From Janthinobacterium lividum (GTDB lineage: Bacteria > Pseudomonadota > Gammaproteobacteria > Burkholderiales > Burkholderiaceae_D), in the NCBI RefSeq assembly GCF_023509035.1, contig NZ_CP075583.1, positions 1,674,001 to 1,738,000 on the forward strand: 64,000 nt of DNA, written 5' to 3'. How positions within the stretch are numbered: position 1 is the first letter of the stretch; every line of letters begins with the position of its first letter. The position numbers and the translations under genes were made by a program. The notes under the pieces are model-generated. The model did no database searches. It saw nothing but the letters and a program-made list of their open reading frames with translations, and had not been told where the DNA came from. Shown piece after piece: positions 1 to 8,032 of this stretch.

Positions 1-113
1 GGTTTCATCGTTCGCTTCCCCGGTATGGTGTCTCTGTCAAACAAAGACGAACAGCTCGCCACAATCCGGTACGGCGTGCGCCGCAAAAAGTTCAAACTAT
101 TTTTTGGTTTCAT
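1..113 (-). CDS. 5' end of a leftward gene leaving the window (product unknown)
   Basis: A leftward reading frame is open from an ATG at 113-111 to the window edge, and a second in-frame ATG lies at 8-6. Both begin with the same eight bases, ATGAAACC, because this stretch is a 105-bp (35-codon) imperfect duplication. The ATG at 8 is the better start: GGGGAAG lies about six bases upstream, whereas the ATG at 113 has only an A-rich leader. FecI/FecR pairs usually control a TonB-dependent receptor gene, and none follows fecR here, so a divergent receptor is a reasonable guess. Too little of the protein is visible to name it. Confidence 0.35.
   Translation of the reverse strand, partial: MKPKNSLNFLRRTPYRIVASCSSLFDRDTIPGKRTMK
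46..69 (-). promoter_or_regulatory. ECF-sigma-like promoter, copy 1 (leftward)
   Basis: The minus strand reads CCGGATT, twelve bases, then TCGTC. The same motif with the same twelve-base spacer occurs at 151-174 (minus) and 222-245 (plus). The CGTC-type downstream element is typical of ECF sigma factor -10 boxes, and a sigma gene lies next to it. It is about 37 bases upstream of the leftward ATG at position 8. Assignment to the local FecI is an inference. Confidence 0.5.
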
Positions 114-150
114 TATTTTCTTTCTTTATTGGCTGTCTCCGTAAAACAAA

Positions 151-174
151 GACGAAGACCTCGCTGCAATCCGG
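151..174 (-). promoter_or_regulatory. ECF-sigma-like promoter, copy 2 (leftward)
   Basis: This is the second leftward CCGGATT-N12-TCGTC motif. It lies exactly 105 bases from copy 1 and a similar distance from the duplicated ATG at 113. It may be a second start site for the same leftward gene. Confidence 0.45.
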
Positions 175-221
175 TACGTGGCGTGATTTTTTTAATATCA
201 GAAAATATTTTTTTTACGATG

Positions 222-245
222 CCGGATTTTCTGCGCCGCTTCGTC
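222..245 (+). promoter_or_regulatory. ECF-sigma-like promoter facing fecI
   Basis: CCGGATT at 222-228 and TCGTC at 241-245 are separated by exactly twelve bases, as in the two leftward copies, but this copy is inverted and faces the sigma gene that starts at 293. This would make fecI autoregulated and co-regulated with the leftward gene. The surrounding sequence (185-220) is AT-rich and otherwise empty. Confidence 0.5.
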
Positions 246-292
246 TTAATAGGTAGGCTGATGGCTGAGCTTCAAAACGCGAGGGGTCTCGT

Positions 293-872
293 TTGAAAGA
301 TGATGAGTTGAACGCCTGGTTTGTCGAACAGGTACTGCCGCTGGAGGGGGTACTCGAACGCTATTTGCGCCGTAACTGGCGCGATGCGCGGGGAGATTGC
401 CGATTTGCGGCAGGAAGTTTATGCGCGCGTCTTCGATGGCTGCGCGCAGCGCCGGCCCGAGTCGGCGCAGGCATTTATGCTGTCGACGGCGCGTAACCTG
501 TTGATCGACCGGGCACGCCGCCTGCAGATTGTGTCGATCGAAACCTTTGCCAATATGGATACGCTGGCGCCGACGATCGACGAACTGAGCCCCGAACGCC
601 ATCTGGCGGCGCGCAGCGAACTGCGGCTGTTGCAACTTGCCTTGAATTTGTTGCCTGCCCGTTGCCGCGAAGTTATTGAGCTGAGAAAGATCGACGGCTT
701 GTCCCAGCGCGAAGTAGCCTCGCGCATGGGGATCACCGAAGATACGGTAGAGCGCCAGGTCTCCAAGGGCGTGCGCGCCTTGGCTGCGGCGTTGCAGGCG
801 GCCCGGCAGGACGGTGATGGCAGTGCCGTGAGTCCTTCGGCAGCGCTGCGCAAGAGAGGAACCTTACAATGA
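293..872 (+). CDS. FecI-type ECF RNA polymerase sigma factor (frameshifted)
   Basis: This is an extracytoplasmic-function sigma-70 factor of the FecI type, normally released by its FecR partner when a TonB-dependent receptor senses its substrate. Region 2 includes the EIADLRQEVYARVF helix and the STARNLLIDRAR segment. Region 4 has the CREVIELRKIDGLSQREVA helix-turn-helix near the end. The TTG start at 293 is chosen because GAGGGG lies at 281-286 and the N-terminus (DELNAWFVEQVLPLE) is typical of the family. The frame breaks in the GGGG run at about 389-392; removing one G joins NWRDAR directly to EIADLRQE and gives about 192 residues. The stop overlaps the fecR start by four bases, so the pair is translationally coupled. 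Confidence 0.85.
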
Positions 873-1852
873 CAACCGACAAACTCACACAGATAGAAGC
901 CCGGGCGGCCGACTGGATTGCCGAGCGCGACCACAGCGCCGAATCCTGGCCACAGGAGCGACAGCAAGCGCTGGACGCTTGGCTAAAAGCATCGACCGTC
1001 CACCGCGTTGCCTTTTTGCGCCTGGACCATGCCTGGCGTCGGGCCGATCGCTTGCGCGCGCTGCAGGCGTCGAGTGCGCCCCTGGCGGCCGGGCAGCCGC
1101 AGCGTGCGCGCTGGGCCTGGCTGGCGCGACCGCCGGTCTACCGCGCGGCCGCCGGCCTTTGCCTGACCTTGCTTGCCCTGGAACTGGTGACCGATTTTGG
1201 TGGGTCGCGCACTATGCAGACCTATGCCACCGCGCGTGGTCAGCGCGAATCGGTGGCCCTGGCCGATGGTTCACGCTTGACACTCAATACGGCCACGCAA
1301 CTACGCACGGCCGTGACGCCGCAGGCACGCGAGGTGTGGCTGGATCAGGGCGAGGCCTTTTTCGATATCGCCCATGACGCCCAACGGCCTTTTGTCATCC
1401 ACGCCGGGCAGCAGACCGTCACCGTGCTGGGCACAAAATTTTCACTATTTCTCGAAGGCGACAGCTTGCGCGTGGCCGTTCTGGAAGGCCGCGTGCAGGT
1501 AAAGACCGCGCGCAGCAGCCCGACTGTATTGGCGCGCGATGAAGCTGCCGTGGCCGATGTCAGCAACGTTTTGGTGACCAAGAAATCCAGCCAGCAGTTG
1601 AACGCGGGTCTGAGCTGGCTGCAAGGCAAGCTGGTCTTCGATCAAGTCAGCCTGGCCGATGCCGCACGCCAGTTCAATCGCTACGGGCGCAAGCAGTTGG
1701 TGATCGAGGACGACGCCACCGCGCGTATCGCCATGGGCGGCGTCTTCGATGCGGACAATGTCGAGGCCTTTGCGCGTCTGCTGCATGTGGGCCTCGGTCT
1801 GAACGTGCGCACGGTGGGCAATGAGATCCGTGTTTCGAGCCCAGCGTCCTGA
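869..1852 (+). CDS. FecR-family anti-sigma regulator
   Basis: The 327-residue protein is a FecR-like membrane regulator that controls the FecI sigma factor encoded just upstream. The cytoplasmic N-terminal part (about 1-85) has the DUF4880-like AADWIAERD...W...RQQALDAWL pattern. A transmembrane segment lies near residues 93-110. The periplasmic FecR domain follows (RGQRESVALADGSRLTLN through EGRVQV), and the C-terminus (FDADNVEAFARLLHVGLGLNV) resembles an STN-like signalling domain. The start overlaps the fecI stop as ATGA. The usual TonB receptor is not downstream; 1853-2009 shows no gene and the next gene, moaC, points the other way. Confidence 0.85.
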   Translation: MTTDKLTQIEARAADWIAERDHSAESWPQERQQALDAWLKASTVHRVAFLRLDHAWRRADRLRALQASSAPLAAGQPQRARWAWLARPPVYRAAAGLCLTLLALELVTDFGGSRTMQTYATARGQRESVALADGSRLTLNTATQLRTAVTPQAREVWLDQGEAFFDIAHDAQRPFVIHAGQQTVTVLGTKFSLFLEGDSLRVAVLEGRVQVKTARSSPTVLARDEAAVADVSNVLVTKKSSQQLNAGLSWLQGKLVFDQVSLADAARQFNRYGRKQLVIEDDATARIAMGGVFDADNVEAFARLLHVGLGLNVRTVGNEIRVSSPAS

Positions 1853-2009
1853 GCCTGGACCGATCAGCAATCGCCGACCTGGTGGCGTTGATACTTTATC
1901 CAACTACCGTCCGCTTGCTGGTGCACAGATGGCCTGATGGCGCTAAGGCCATACAGCTCGCCAAAATTTCCGCCACAATTGGGGGTTTTTTATCAATTGA
2001 ATCAAAAGC

Positions 2010-2516
2010 TTACAACGCCGCCGTCCAATCGCCCGACTTGCCGCCATGCTTTTCCAGCACGCGCACATTCGTCATGACCATGCCCCGGTCGACGGCCTTG
2101 CACATGTCGTAGATCGTCAACAAGCCGATTTGCACGGAAGTGAGCGCTTCCATTTCCACGCCCGTCTTGCCCGTAGTGTCGACCTGGGCGCGGCAGTGCA
2201 CGCTGTTGGCCGCTTCATCCACTTCAAAATCGACGGTAACGCGCGTGAGGGCCAGCGGGTGGCACAGGGGAATCAGATCGCTGGTGCGCTTGGCGCCCAT
2301 GATGGCGGCGATGCGGGCGATGCCCAGCACGTCGCCTTTCTTGGCGTTGCCGGAAATAATCAAGGCCAGGGTGGCGGGCTGCATGCGGATGGTGCCGGCG
2401 GCCACGGCGCTGCGGCGCGTGTCTTCCTTGCTGCCCACGTCCACCATATGGGCCTGGCCCGTGGCGTCGAAATGGGTCAGTTCCCCGGCGGGGCCTTGCT
2501 TGTCTGCTGTTGTCAT
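2010..2516 (-). CDS. moaC: Cyclic pyranopterin monophosphate synthase MoaC
   Basis: MoaC converts the MoaA product, 3',8-cyclo-7,8-dihydro-GTP, to cyclic pyranopterin monophosphate in molybdenum cofactor synthesis. The 168-residue protein has the family hallmarks: [18 protein letters not shown] near the start, the IPLCHPL motif in the middle, and [32 protein letters not shown] toward the end in overlapping pieces. Its length is normal. It is divergent from the M48 protease gene, leaving about 97 bases between the two starts for promoters. No other moa genes are nearby. Confidence 0.95.
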   Translation of the reverse strand: MTTADKQGPAGELTHFDATGQAHMVDVGSKEDTRRSAVAAGTIRMQPATLALIISGNAKKGDVLGIARIAAIMGAKRTSDLIPLCHPLALTRVTVDFEVDEAANSVHCRAQVDTTGKTGVEMEALTSVQIGLLTIYDMCKAVDRGMVMTNVRVLEKHGGKSGDWTAAL

Positions 2517-2613
2517 GGTGTCAAAATAGGTGAGGAAATCGGGGCGGCGGCACGCCGGGCCACTACGTTATGCCACCGGCATGACGCGTGGGAATGGGCG
2601 CTGCTAACAAGGT

Positions 2614-4293
2614 ATGATAGCACCCGTGAATTCAAAAACTACCCTTCCGATCGTCCTTGAAAACGCCGGTGCGGCATGGCTGCGCGGCGCCCGGCGCGCT
2701 TCGGTGCTGGCCGCCCTGTGCTGTGCTGCGCCAGGTGCGCTGGCGCAAACCTATACGTCCGCGCCAGCGGCGCCGGCCGCCAGCGTGGCAGCCAAGCCGG
2801 CCGGCAGCTGGACGCCGCTGGCCGTGCCGCCGGCGCCGAATCTGCCGAACCTGGGCGATACGTCGCGCGATGACCTGTCGCCGGCGATGGAGCGCAAGAT
2901 CGGCGAGGAAATCATGCGCGGCATCCGCGGCGACCGCGATTACCTCGACGACGCGCCCTTGCTGGAATACCTGAATACCTTCGGCAACGCCCTCGTGGCG
3001 GCGCGCCCCAGCGTGCGCGGCGAAACGAATTACGACTATTTCTTCTTTGCCGTGCGCGATCCCCAGTTGAACGCGTTTGCCTTGCCCGGCGGCTTCATCG
3101 GCGTGCACTCGGCCCTGGTGCTGGCGGCGCAAACGGAGGCGGAACTGGCTTCCGTGCTGTCGCATGAGATCGGCCACGTGGCGCAGCGCCATATCGCGCG
3201 CATGCTGGGCCAGCAGCGCCAAGATGCCCTAATGCCGCTGGCCGCCATGCTGCTGGCGGCGCTCGCTTCGCGCGCGGGCGGCGACGTGGCCATGGGTGTG
3301 TTTGCCGCCGGCCAGGGCCTGGCCATCCAGCGCCAGCTCAATTTCGGCCGCGACGCAGAACGGGAGGCGGACCGCATCGGTTTCCAGATCATGGGCGAGG
3401 CCGGTTTCGACACCACCGGCATGGTGGCCTTCTTCGGCCGCATGCAGGCGGCCAGCCGTTCGTACAGCGACCTGATGCCCGCCTACCTGCAGACCCACCC
3501 GCTGACGACGGAACGCATCGCCGACATCCAGGCGCGCATCCGCGAGCAGCCCTACAAGCAGCGTGCGGACAGCCTGAGTTTCCACCTGGCCCGGGCCCGC
3601 GCCCGCGTGCTGCAGGATGAAAGCGTGCAAGGCCTGTTGAATGCCAAGGCTGTCTTCAAGACGCAGCTGGAACAGCAAAGCCGTTTCCAGGTGACGGCCG
3701 CCCACTATGGCTTGTCCTTTGTCGCCGTCAAGCAGGGCAAGCCAGCCGAGGCGCAAAAGGAACTCGATGCGGCCAATGCGGCCCTGCACCAGCCGGCCGG
3801 GCCGAATGTGTTTACCTCGGGCGGCACGCAGGCCCCCAATTCCCTGCTGGCGGCGATGGGGCTGGAAGTGCTCCTGATGCCGGCGCAGAAGAAGGAAGTG
3901 GCGCAACAGGCTTTGAAGGCGGCCGATGCGGCACGCCAGCAGTTTCCCCTCTCGCGCGGCATTGCCCACCAGTATGCGGAAGCACTGATGGCTGCCGGCA
4001 AGCTGGAGCAATCGACCTTGTACCTGCGCGAACAGGTGCAGCTCTACAAGGAAGAGCCGGAACTGTACGATTTACTGGCGAAAGCCTATGCGGACCAGGG
4101 CAAGATGACCTTGCAGCACATGGCGCTGGCCGAATCCTACGTGCTGCAGGGCGCCACCATGGCCGCACTGGACCAGCTGACGATCGCCCGCAAATCGACG
4201 GACGCGACTTTTTATGACCAGGCCGTGATCGATGCGCGCGAGCGGGAATTGCAGGAAAAGCGCCGCGAGCAGATCAAGGACCAGAAGGGTTAA
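2614..4293 (+). CDS. M48-family periplasmic zinc metalloprotease with TPR region (BepA-like)
   Basis: This 559-residue protein resembles the BepA/YfgC group, which acts in the periplasm on outer-membrane protein assembly. An N-terminal signal segment (about residues 28-45, ending ALAQ) is followed by a proline/alanine-rich stretch. The protease domain has HEIGH at about 184-188 and the third zinc ligand in READRIG at about 251. The C-terminal half is helical and repeat-like, consistent with tetratricopeptide repeats. The ATG at 2614 gives a rather long n-region, so a start further in is possible. Confidence 0.85.
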   Translation: MIAPVNSKTTLPIVLENAGAAWLRGARRASVLAALCCAAPGALAQTYTSAPAAPAASVAAKPAGSWTPLAVPPAPNLPNLGDTSRDDLSPAMERKIGEEIMRGIRGDRDYLDDAPLLEYLNTFGNALVAARPSVRGETNYDYFFFAVRDPQLNAFALPGGFIGVHSALVLAAQTEAELASVLSHEIGHVAQRHIARMLGQQRQDALMPLAAMLLAALASRAGGDVAMGVFAAGQGLAIQRQLNFGRDAEREADRIGFQIMGEAGFDTTGMVAFFGRMQAASRSYSDLMPAYLQTHPLTTERIADIQARIREQPYKQRADSLSFHLARARARVLQDESVQGLLNAKAVFKTQLEQQSRFQVTAAHYGLSFVAVKQGKPAEAQKELDAANAALHQPAGPNVFTSGGTQAPNSLLAAMGLEVLLMPAQKKEVAQQALKAADAARQQFPLSRGIAHQYAEALMAAGKLEQSTLYLREQVQLYKEEPELYDLLAKAYADQGKMTLQHMALAESYVLQGATMAALDQLTIARKSTDATFYDQAVIDARERELQEKRREQIKDQKG

Positions 4294-4296
4294 TTC

Positions 4297-4887
4297 CTAT
4301 TCGGCTTGCGGCGCGGGCTGGAAACCGAAGGTCTGCTGCACGGCATCGTAGCGCAGCGGTTGCACGGCAATCTTCGTGCCGTCATGCAATAGGGTCAGCT
4401 TGCCCCGGCGCTCTTCCAGCCACGCCAGCAGGGCTTCGTCGCTGGCCTGCTGGCCATCGACGCGCAGCGACGCCAGCACGTGCGCCATGTCGCGGTCATC
4501 GACCTGCGCCACGATATCGCCCTGGCGCAGGATCAGCGCACCGTTGTCGCACAGGTAAGCCTGCTCGATTTGCGCCAGCGGCGTATCCGTCTGCAAGACA
4601 AAACCGTGCTGCGGATCGCTGCGGGCGATATACGGCGTCGCTTCCAGATTCACGTACACGCGCTGCGGGCCATTCTGGAAAAACCAGCAACCGCGTTCGT
4701 CCTGGCCGTAATTGCGGTTGATAAAGTTCAACAGGGCCGCGTGGGCGATCTTGTCGCCGGGCAGTTGTTGCTGTTGCGCATGCTGGTCGCGCATGCGCCA
4801 GTGGCCGCGTGCATCGAGGCCCAGCCAGCCGTAGCAGTGGGGCACGTTCGGCCATTTGGCCAGCGCCTGTTTGACGAGTTCATCCAT
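4297..4887 (-). CDS. DUF2946-family protein
   Basis: The 196-residue cytoplasmic protein begins MDELVKQALAKWPNVPHC and continues with YGWLGLDARGHW and the FFQNGPQRVYVNLE segment, which I associate with the DUF2946 family of Burkholderiales. No function is established. The start at 4887 is preferred over an upstream ATG because the family signature begins there and because it overlaps the end of the upstream yheT-like gene by eight bases, implying translational coupling. It is the last gene of a leftward series that includes the hydrolase and the NTF2-like gene. Confidence 0.75.
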   Translation of the reverse strand: MDELVKQALAKWPNVPHCYGWLGLDARGHWRMRDQHAQQQQLPGDKIAHAALLNFINRNYGQDERGCWFFQNGPQRVYVNLEATPYIARSDPQHGFVLQTDTPLAQIEQAYLCDNGALILRQGDIVAQVDDRDMAHVLASLRVDGQQASDEALLAWLEERRGKLTLLHDGTKIAVQPLRYDAVQQTFGFQPAPQAE

Positions 4888-5917
4888 GTGTAGCGTTTTC
4901 CGTGTGAGTGCGCGCGTCGTCAGCGTGACAGGTTTGCGGCGCCGATGGCGCCGTGTTGCCATCTTCAAAAAAATGGATCAGCCGTTGCGGCAGCCAGCGT
5001 GTGCTTCCCGGCAACTTGCCTGTGGCAAAGCCGACGTGGCCGCCGTGGCGCGGATACTCGAGCGTGACCTTCGGCGCGGCGCTGCGCGGCAAGAAGCGCC
5101 CGGGCAGGAAGGGATCATTTTGCGCATTCAGTACCAGGGTCGGCACGGTGATGTCCGAGATGACGTGCTTGGCGCTGGCGCGGTGCCAGTAATCGTCGGC
5201 GTCGCGGTAGCCGTGCAGGGGCGCCGTGACGACATTGTCGAAGGCGTGCAAGTCGCGTGCGGCCAGCATGGCCTCGCGCGCAAACAGGCCGGGAAACTGT
5301 TCCAGCTTGGCCAGGCATTTCGGTTTGAGCGTGTTCAGAAACATGCGCGTGTAGAGCCGGTTGGCGCCGGTCGACAGGGCCTTGCCCCCTTGCGCTAGAT
5401 CCAGCGGGGCCGACACGGCCGCCGCCGCATCGATGAAATTGGCCTGGTGCTGCGACTGGCCCAGCCAGCACAGCAGGGCGTTGCCACCCAGCGACACGCC
5501 GGCCGCGTAAAACTTCCCTGTGGCGCGCGGGCGCAGGCGCTGCACGATCCAGTCCACTTCCTGCGCATCGCCCGAATGGTAAAAGCGGGGCGCCAGGTTT
5601 GCTTCGCCCGAGCAGCCGCGAAAATGCGGCACGGCGCCCGACCAGCCGCGCGCGGCCACCTCCGCCATCAGGGCGCGCGCGTAATGGCTGTTTGACGACC
5701 CTTCCAGGCCATGGAACAGCACCACGAAGGGCTGGCCCGGCTGGCCGTCGACCAGGTCGACATCGACGAAGTCGCCATCGGGCGCTTGCCAGCGTTCGCG
5801 GCGGAAGGCCACGGCCGGCTTGGCGAGGCACACGGCCGGATAAATCGTCTGCGCGTGGCCGCCAGGCAGCCAGAGCGGGGCGGTATAGGGGGCGTTGTAG
5901 ATAAGAGGCAAAGACAT
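4880..5917 (-). CDS. YheT-family alpha/beta hydrolase
   Basis: The 345-residue protein is an alpha/beta-fold hydrolase of the YheT/Eip1 (UPF0017) group. Visible features are the N-terminal WLPGGHAQTIYP motif typical of YheT, an HGLEGSSNSHYAR oxyanion region, the nucleophile elbow GVSLGGN, an LNAQNDPFLP segment carrying the acid, and the RHGGHVGF segment carrying the catalytic histidine. The substrate is not known. Its ATG shares one base with the stop of the upstream NTF2-like gene, and its end overlaps the DUF2946 gene, so the three are probably co-translated. Confidence 0.88.
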   Translation of the reverse strand: MSLPLIYNAPYTAPLWLPGGHAQTIYPAVCLAKPAVAFRRERWQAPDGDFVDVDLVDGQPGQPFVVLFHGLEGSSNSHYARALMAEVAARGWSGAVPHFRGCSGEANLAPRFYHSGDAQEVDWIVQRLRPRATGKFYAAGVSLGGNALLCWLGQSQHQANFIDAAAAVSAPLDLAQGGKALSTGANRLYTRMFLNTLKPKCLAKLEQFPGLFAREAMLAARDLHAFDNVVTAPLHGYRDADDYWHRASAKHVISDITVPTLVLNAQNDPFLPGRFLPRSAAPKVTLEYPRHGGHVGFATGKLPGSTRWLPQRLIHFFEDGNTAPSAPQTCHADDARTHTENATHG

Positions 5918-6342
5918 CAGTGCAGGATCTGCGTCCCCGCGTCGTCTGCCGGCGCGCCACCCGGCGCCATGGACGCGTGGTGCAGCACGATGCGCCAGCC
6001 GCGCGGCGTTTTCACATACACATTCGTGGCCAGCAGATGCGCCGGGCCGTTTTCTTCCTGGGTGACGCCTTCGATTACCGTGTGCACGGAACTCATCAGG
6101 TTGTGCGTTTCATGCAGCTGTGCCGGCACGATATGCAGGCCGCCACCCGCCAGGATGGTTTCCCACGAGGCGCGGATGGCGGCATGGCCGATCAGGCGCG
6201 CGCCGCCCGGGTGGATGCAGACGATCTCTTCATCGTCGGCCCATAGCGCCATCAGCGCTTCGAGGTCGGCGCGGTGCAAGGCATCGTAGAACGCCGCTTC
6301 GACTTCGGCGGCGCTGCCATTGAGTTCTTTCAGACGTTTCAT
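5917..6342 (-). CDS. NTF2/SnoaL-like domain protein
   Basis: The 141-residue protein has a single cone-shaped NTF2-like fold: an N-terminal helix pair (EVEAAFYDALHRADLEALMALWADDEEIVCIHPGG in pieces), a GHAAIRASW segment, and C-terminal strands with ATNVYVKTPRGWRIVLHHAS. Such proteins are usually small isomerases, hydratases or binding proteins; no catalytic role can be assigned. It sits immediately upstream of and overlaps the YheT-type hydrolase gene. Confidence 0.8.
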   Translation of the reverse strand: MKRLKELNGSAAEVEAAFYDALHRADLEALMALWADDEEIVCIHPGGARLIGHAAIRASWETILAGGGLHIVPAQLHETHNLMSSVHTVIEGVTQEENGPAHLLATNVYVKTPRGWRIVLHHASMAPGGAPADDAGTQILH

Positions 6343-6393
6343 GACGACTCCGGCTTGAGCGGTATATATGTCACTCAGAGGTGCAAATGAAAA

Positions 6394-6414
6394 CGGCGCG
6401 CTGGGGGCGCGCCG
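6394..6414 (-). terminator. Intrinsic terminator after the zf-CHCC gene
   Basis: CGGCGCGC (6394-6401) pairs perfectly with GCGCGCCG (6407-6414) around a five-base loop. Reading leftward it is followed by TTTTC, so it would end transcription of the zinc-finger gene before the NTF2-like gene. Confidence 0.65.
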
Positions 6415-6423
6415 CTGGGCAGT

Positions 6424-6618
6424 TTAATGATGGCCGGCGCTGGCGCCTTCCTTCAGGGTGTAGGCCGTGCCGCAGTAAGGGCACTTGGCGATACCGTCCT
6501 TGTTGAATTCCAGGAACACGCGCGGATGCGACGACCACAGCGGCATGGCCGGGTTAGGGCAGTGGGCTGGCAAGTCTTTACTGTCGAGTTCGACCGCTGG
6601 CTGGGTGGTTTTTGTCAT
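6424..6618 (-). CDS. Zinc-finger (zf-CHCC) domain protein
   Basis: The 64-residue protein carries the CHCC zinc-finger pattern: HCPNPAMPLWSSHPRVFLEF followed by GIAKCPYCGTAYTL. This matches the short bacterial relatives of the NDUFS6 subunit. The start at 6618 is favoured because family members begin shortly before the first cysteine; an upstream frame to 6672 adds an unlikely extension. The role is unknown in bacteria. A hairpin with a T-run lies directly downstream. Confidence 0.8.
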   Translation of the reverse strand: MTKTTQPAVELDSKDLPAHCPNPAMPLWSSHPRVFLEFNKDGIAKCPYCGTAYTLKEGASAGHH

Positions 6619-6876
6619 CTTGTCATGCTCCGTGAGGCTGTATGGAAGGAAGTCGGCTGCTGCCAAAAGCACGATTTTAACGGATTCAGGCAGACAGCAA
6701 AAATCATGGCTAAAATGGCGCCTTGATCATCTTCGGCTGCGGCGCGGGTTTTTGCGGAAATATGGCAGCTGCAGCGCCACACTGACTGGATTTGCCTTGC
6801 CGGTATTACCGTTGCGCCCATGCGCCCCGCGCACCATTGTTGTGCAGTTACCACAGTGCGCCTGCTGGAGAGCCGC

Positions 6877-7612
6877 GTGAACGCCGTCCCGGCCGCCAGC
6901 GATGAGGCCGTGCTGAAAGACGCCTGGCGCGCCGGTCTGAACCTTGGGGCGCCCACCCTGCTGGGCATCGCCGCCTGGGGCATGGTGGTGGGGGTGGCCA
7001 TGGTGAAAAGCGGCCTGACGGTGGCGCAGGCGGGAGCCATGACCCTGTTCGTCTTTGCCGGTTCGGCCCAGCTCGCGTCCTTGCCCCTGCTGGCCGCACA
7101 CGCGCCCGTGTGGGTGATCTTCGCCACGGCCCTCGTCGTCAATTTGCGTTTTGTTATCTTTTTCCGTGCTGCTGGCACCCCATTTCGCCCATCTGCCGTG
7201 GCGCCAGCGCTTTGCGCTCGGCTATGTGGCGGGCGACATCACGGTGGGCCTGTTCCTGCAACGTTACCCGCACGAAACGCCGGACCCGGCCAAGCTGCCT
7301 TTCCTGAAAGGCTTGATTTATCCCAACTGGCTGGCCTGGCAAATCGGTTCCTTCATCGGCATCGTGCTGGGCGCCGTCGTGCCGGCCGAATGGGGACTGG
7401 GTTTTGCCGGGACCCTGGCCATCCTGTGCGTGACGGTGCCGCTGATTCTCAGCCGCGCGGCCCTGTGCGGGGTGCTGGTGGCGGGCACGGTGGCCGTGCT
7501 GGCCTTCAGCCTGCCGTATAAACTGGGCTTGCTGGTGGCCGTGCTGGTGGGCATGGTCAGCGCCATGGCCGTGGAAGAGTTGACAGAAAAATGGACAAAA
7601 CGCCATGTTTGA
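6877..7612 (+). CDS. azlC: AzlC-family branched-chain amino acid exporter, large subunit (frameshifted)
   Basis: AzlC is the large membrane subunit of an AzlCD exporter for branched-chain amino acids. The N-terminal half has WRAGLNLGAPTLLGIAAWG and the LFVFAGSAQLASLPLL helix; after the shift come LAPHFAHLPW, GYVAGDITVGLF and four further hydrophobic helices. The frame breaks in the five-T run at 7159-7163; with four Ts the sequence reads NLRFVIFSVLLAPHF, as expected, and the product is about 244 residues. The GTG at 6877 is chosen because GGAG lies six bases upstream; an ATG at 6820 is an alternative. The end overlaps azlD by eight bases. Confidence 0.85.
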
Positions 7613-7955
7613 CGGCATAGACTGGGGCAGGGCCGACGTGTGGATCGCCATCGCCGTGCTGGTGGTGGCGACAGCCGCCACGCGCAGCACCTTCTGGCTG
7701 ATCGGCCACCACATCACCATTCCGCGCCGCGTGGGCGAGATGCTGCGCTATGCGCCGGCCTGCGCGCTGGCGGCCATCATCGCGCCCGACATGCTGATGG
7801 AAGGGCAGCAAGTGCACTTCGAATTATCGAATTTGAAACTCTTGTCGGGTATTGCCGCCACGCTCTTTTTTGTGATCCGCCGCAATATGCTGCAAACCAT
7901 TGTGTTTGGCATGCTGGTTTTCACGGGCTTGCGACTGTTGCATGTTTTTCAGTAA
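7605..7955 (+). CDS. azlD: AzlD-family branched-chain amino acid exporter, small subunit
   Basis: The 116-residue membrane protein has four hydrophobic stretches and the pattern [13 protein letters not shown]...[21 protein letters not shown] followed by [16 protein letters not shown], which matches AzlD. It starts inside the end of azlC, as is typical for this pair, and would form the exporter with it. Confidence 0.88.
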   Translation: MFDGIDWGRADVWIAIAVLVVATAATRSTFWLIGHHITIPRRVGEMLRYAPACALAAIIAPDMLMEGQQVHFELSNLKLLSGIAATLFFVIRRNMLQTIVFGMLVFTGLRLLHVFQ

Positions 7956-8032
7956 AGCAGGACAAATCGGGGATTTGGTCTGGTCATTGCGGTAAAATAG
8001 CGCACTTCCTTCCACTCGTCATTTGGATCGCC

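Larger units (their letters stand above)
1..183. repeat. 105-bp imperfect tandem duplication of a promoter-leader-start module
   Basis: Bases 1-78 and 106-183 align with a constant offset of 105. Matching blocks are GGTTTCAT (1-8 and 106-113), TGTCTCYGTMAAACAAAGACGA (29-50 and 134-155) and the CTCGC...CAATCCGGTACG block (55-73 and 160-178). On the minus strand each copy holds a promoter-like motif, a leader and an ATGAAACC start. The intervening leader (9-28 versus 114-133) has diverged, so the duplication is not recent. Confidence 0.75.

Noticed and set aside
1882..2112. A 76-codon plus-strand frame between fecR and moaC
   Set aside because: It runs into the antisense of moaC and shows no motif or ribosome-binding site.
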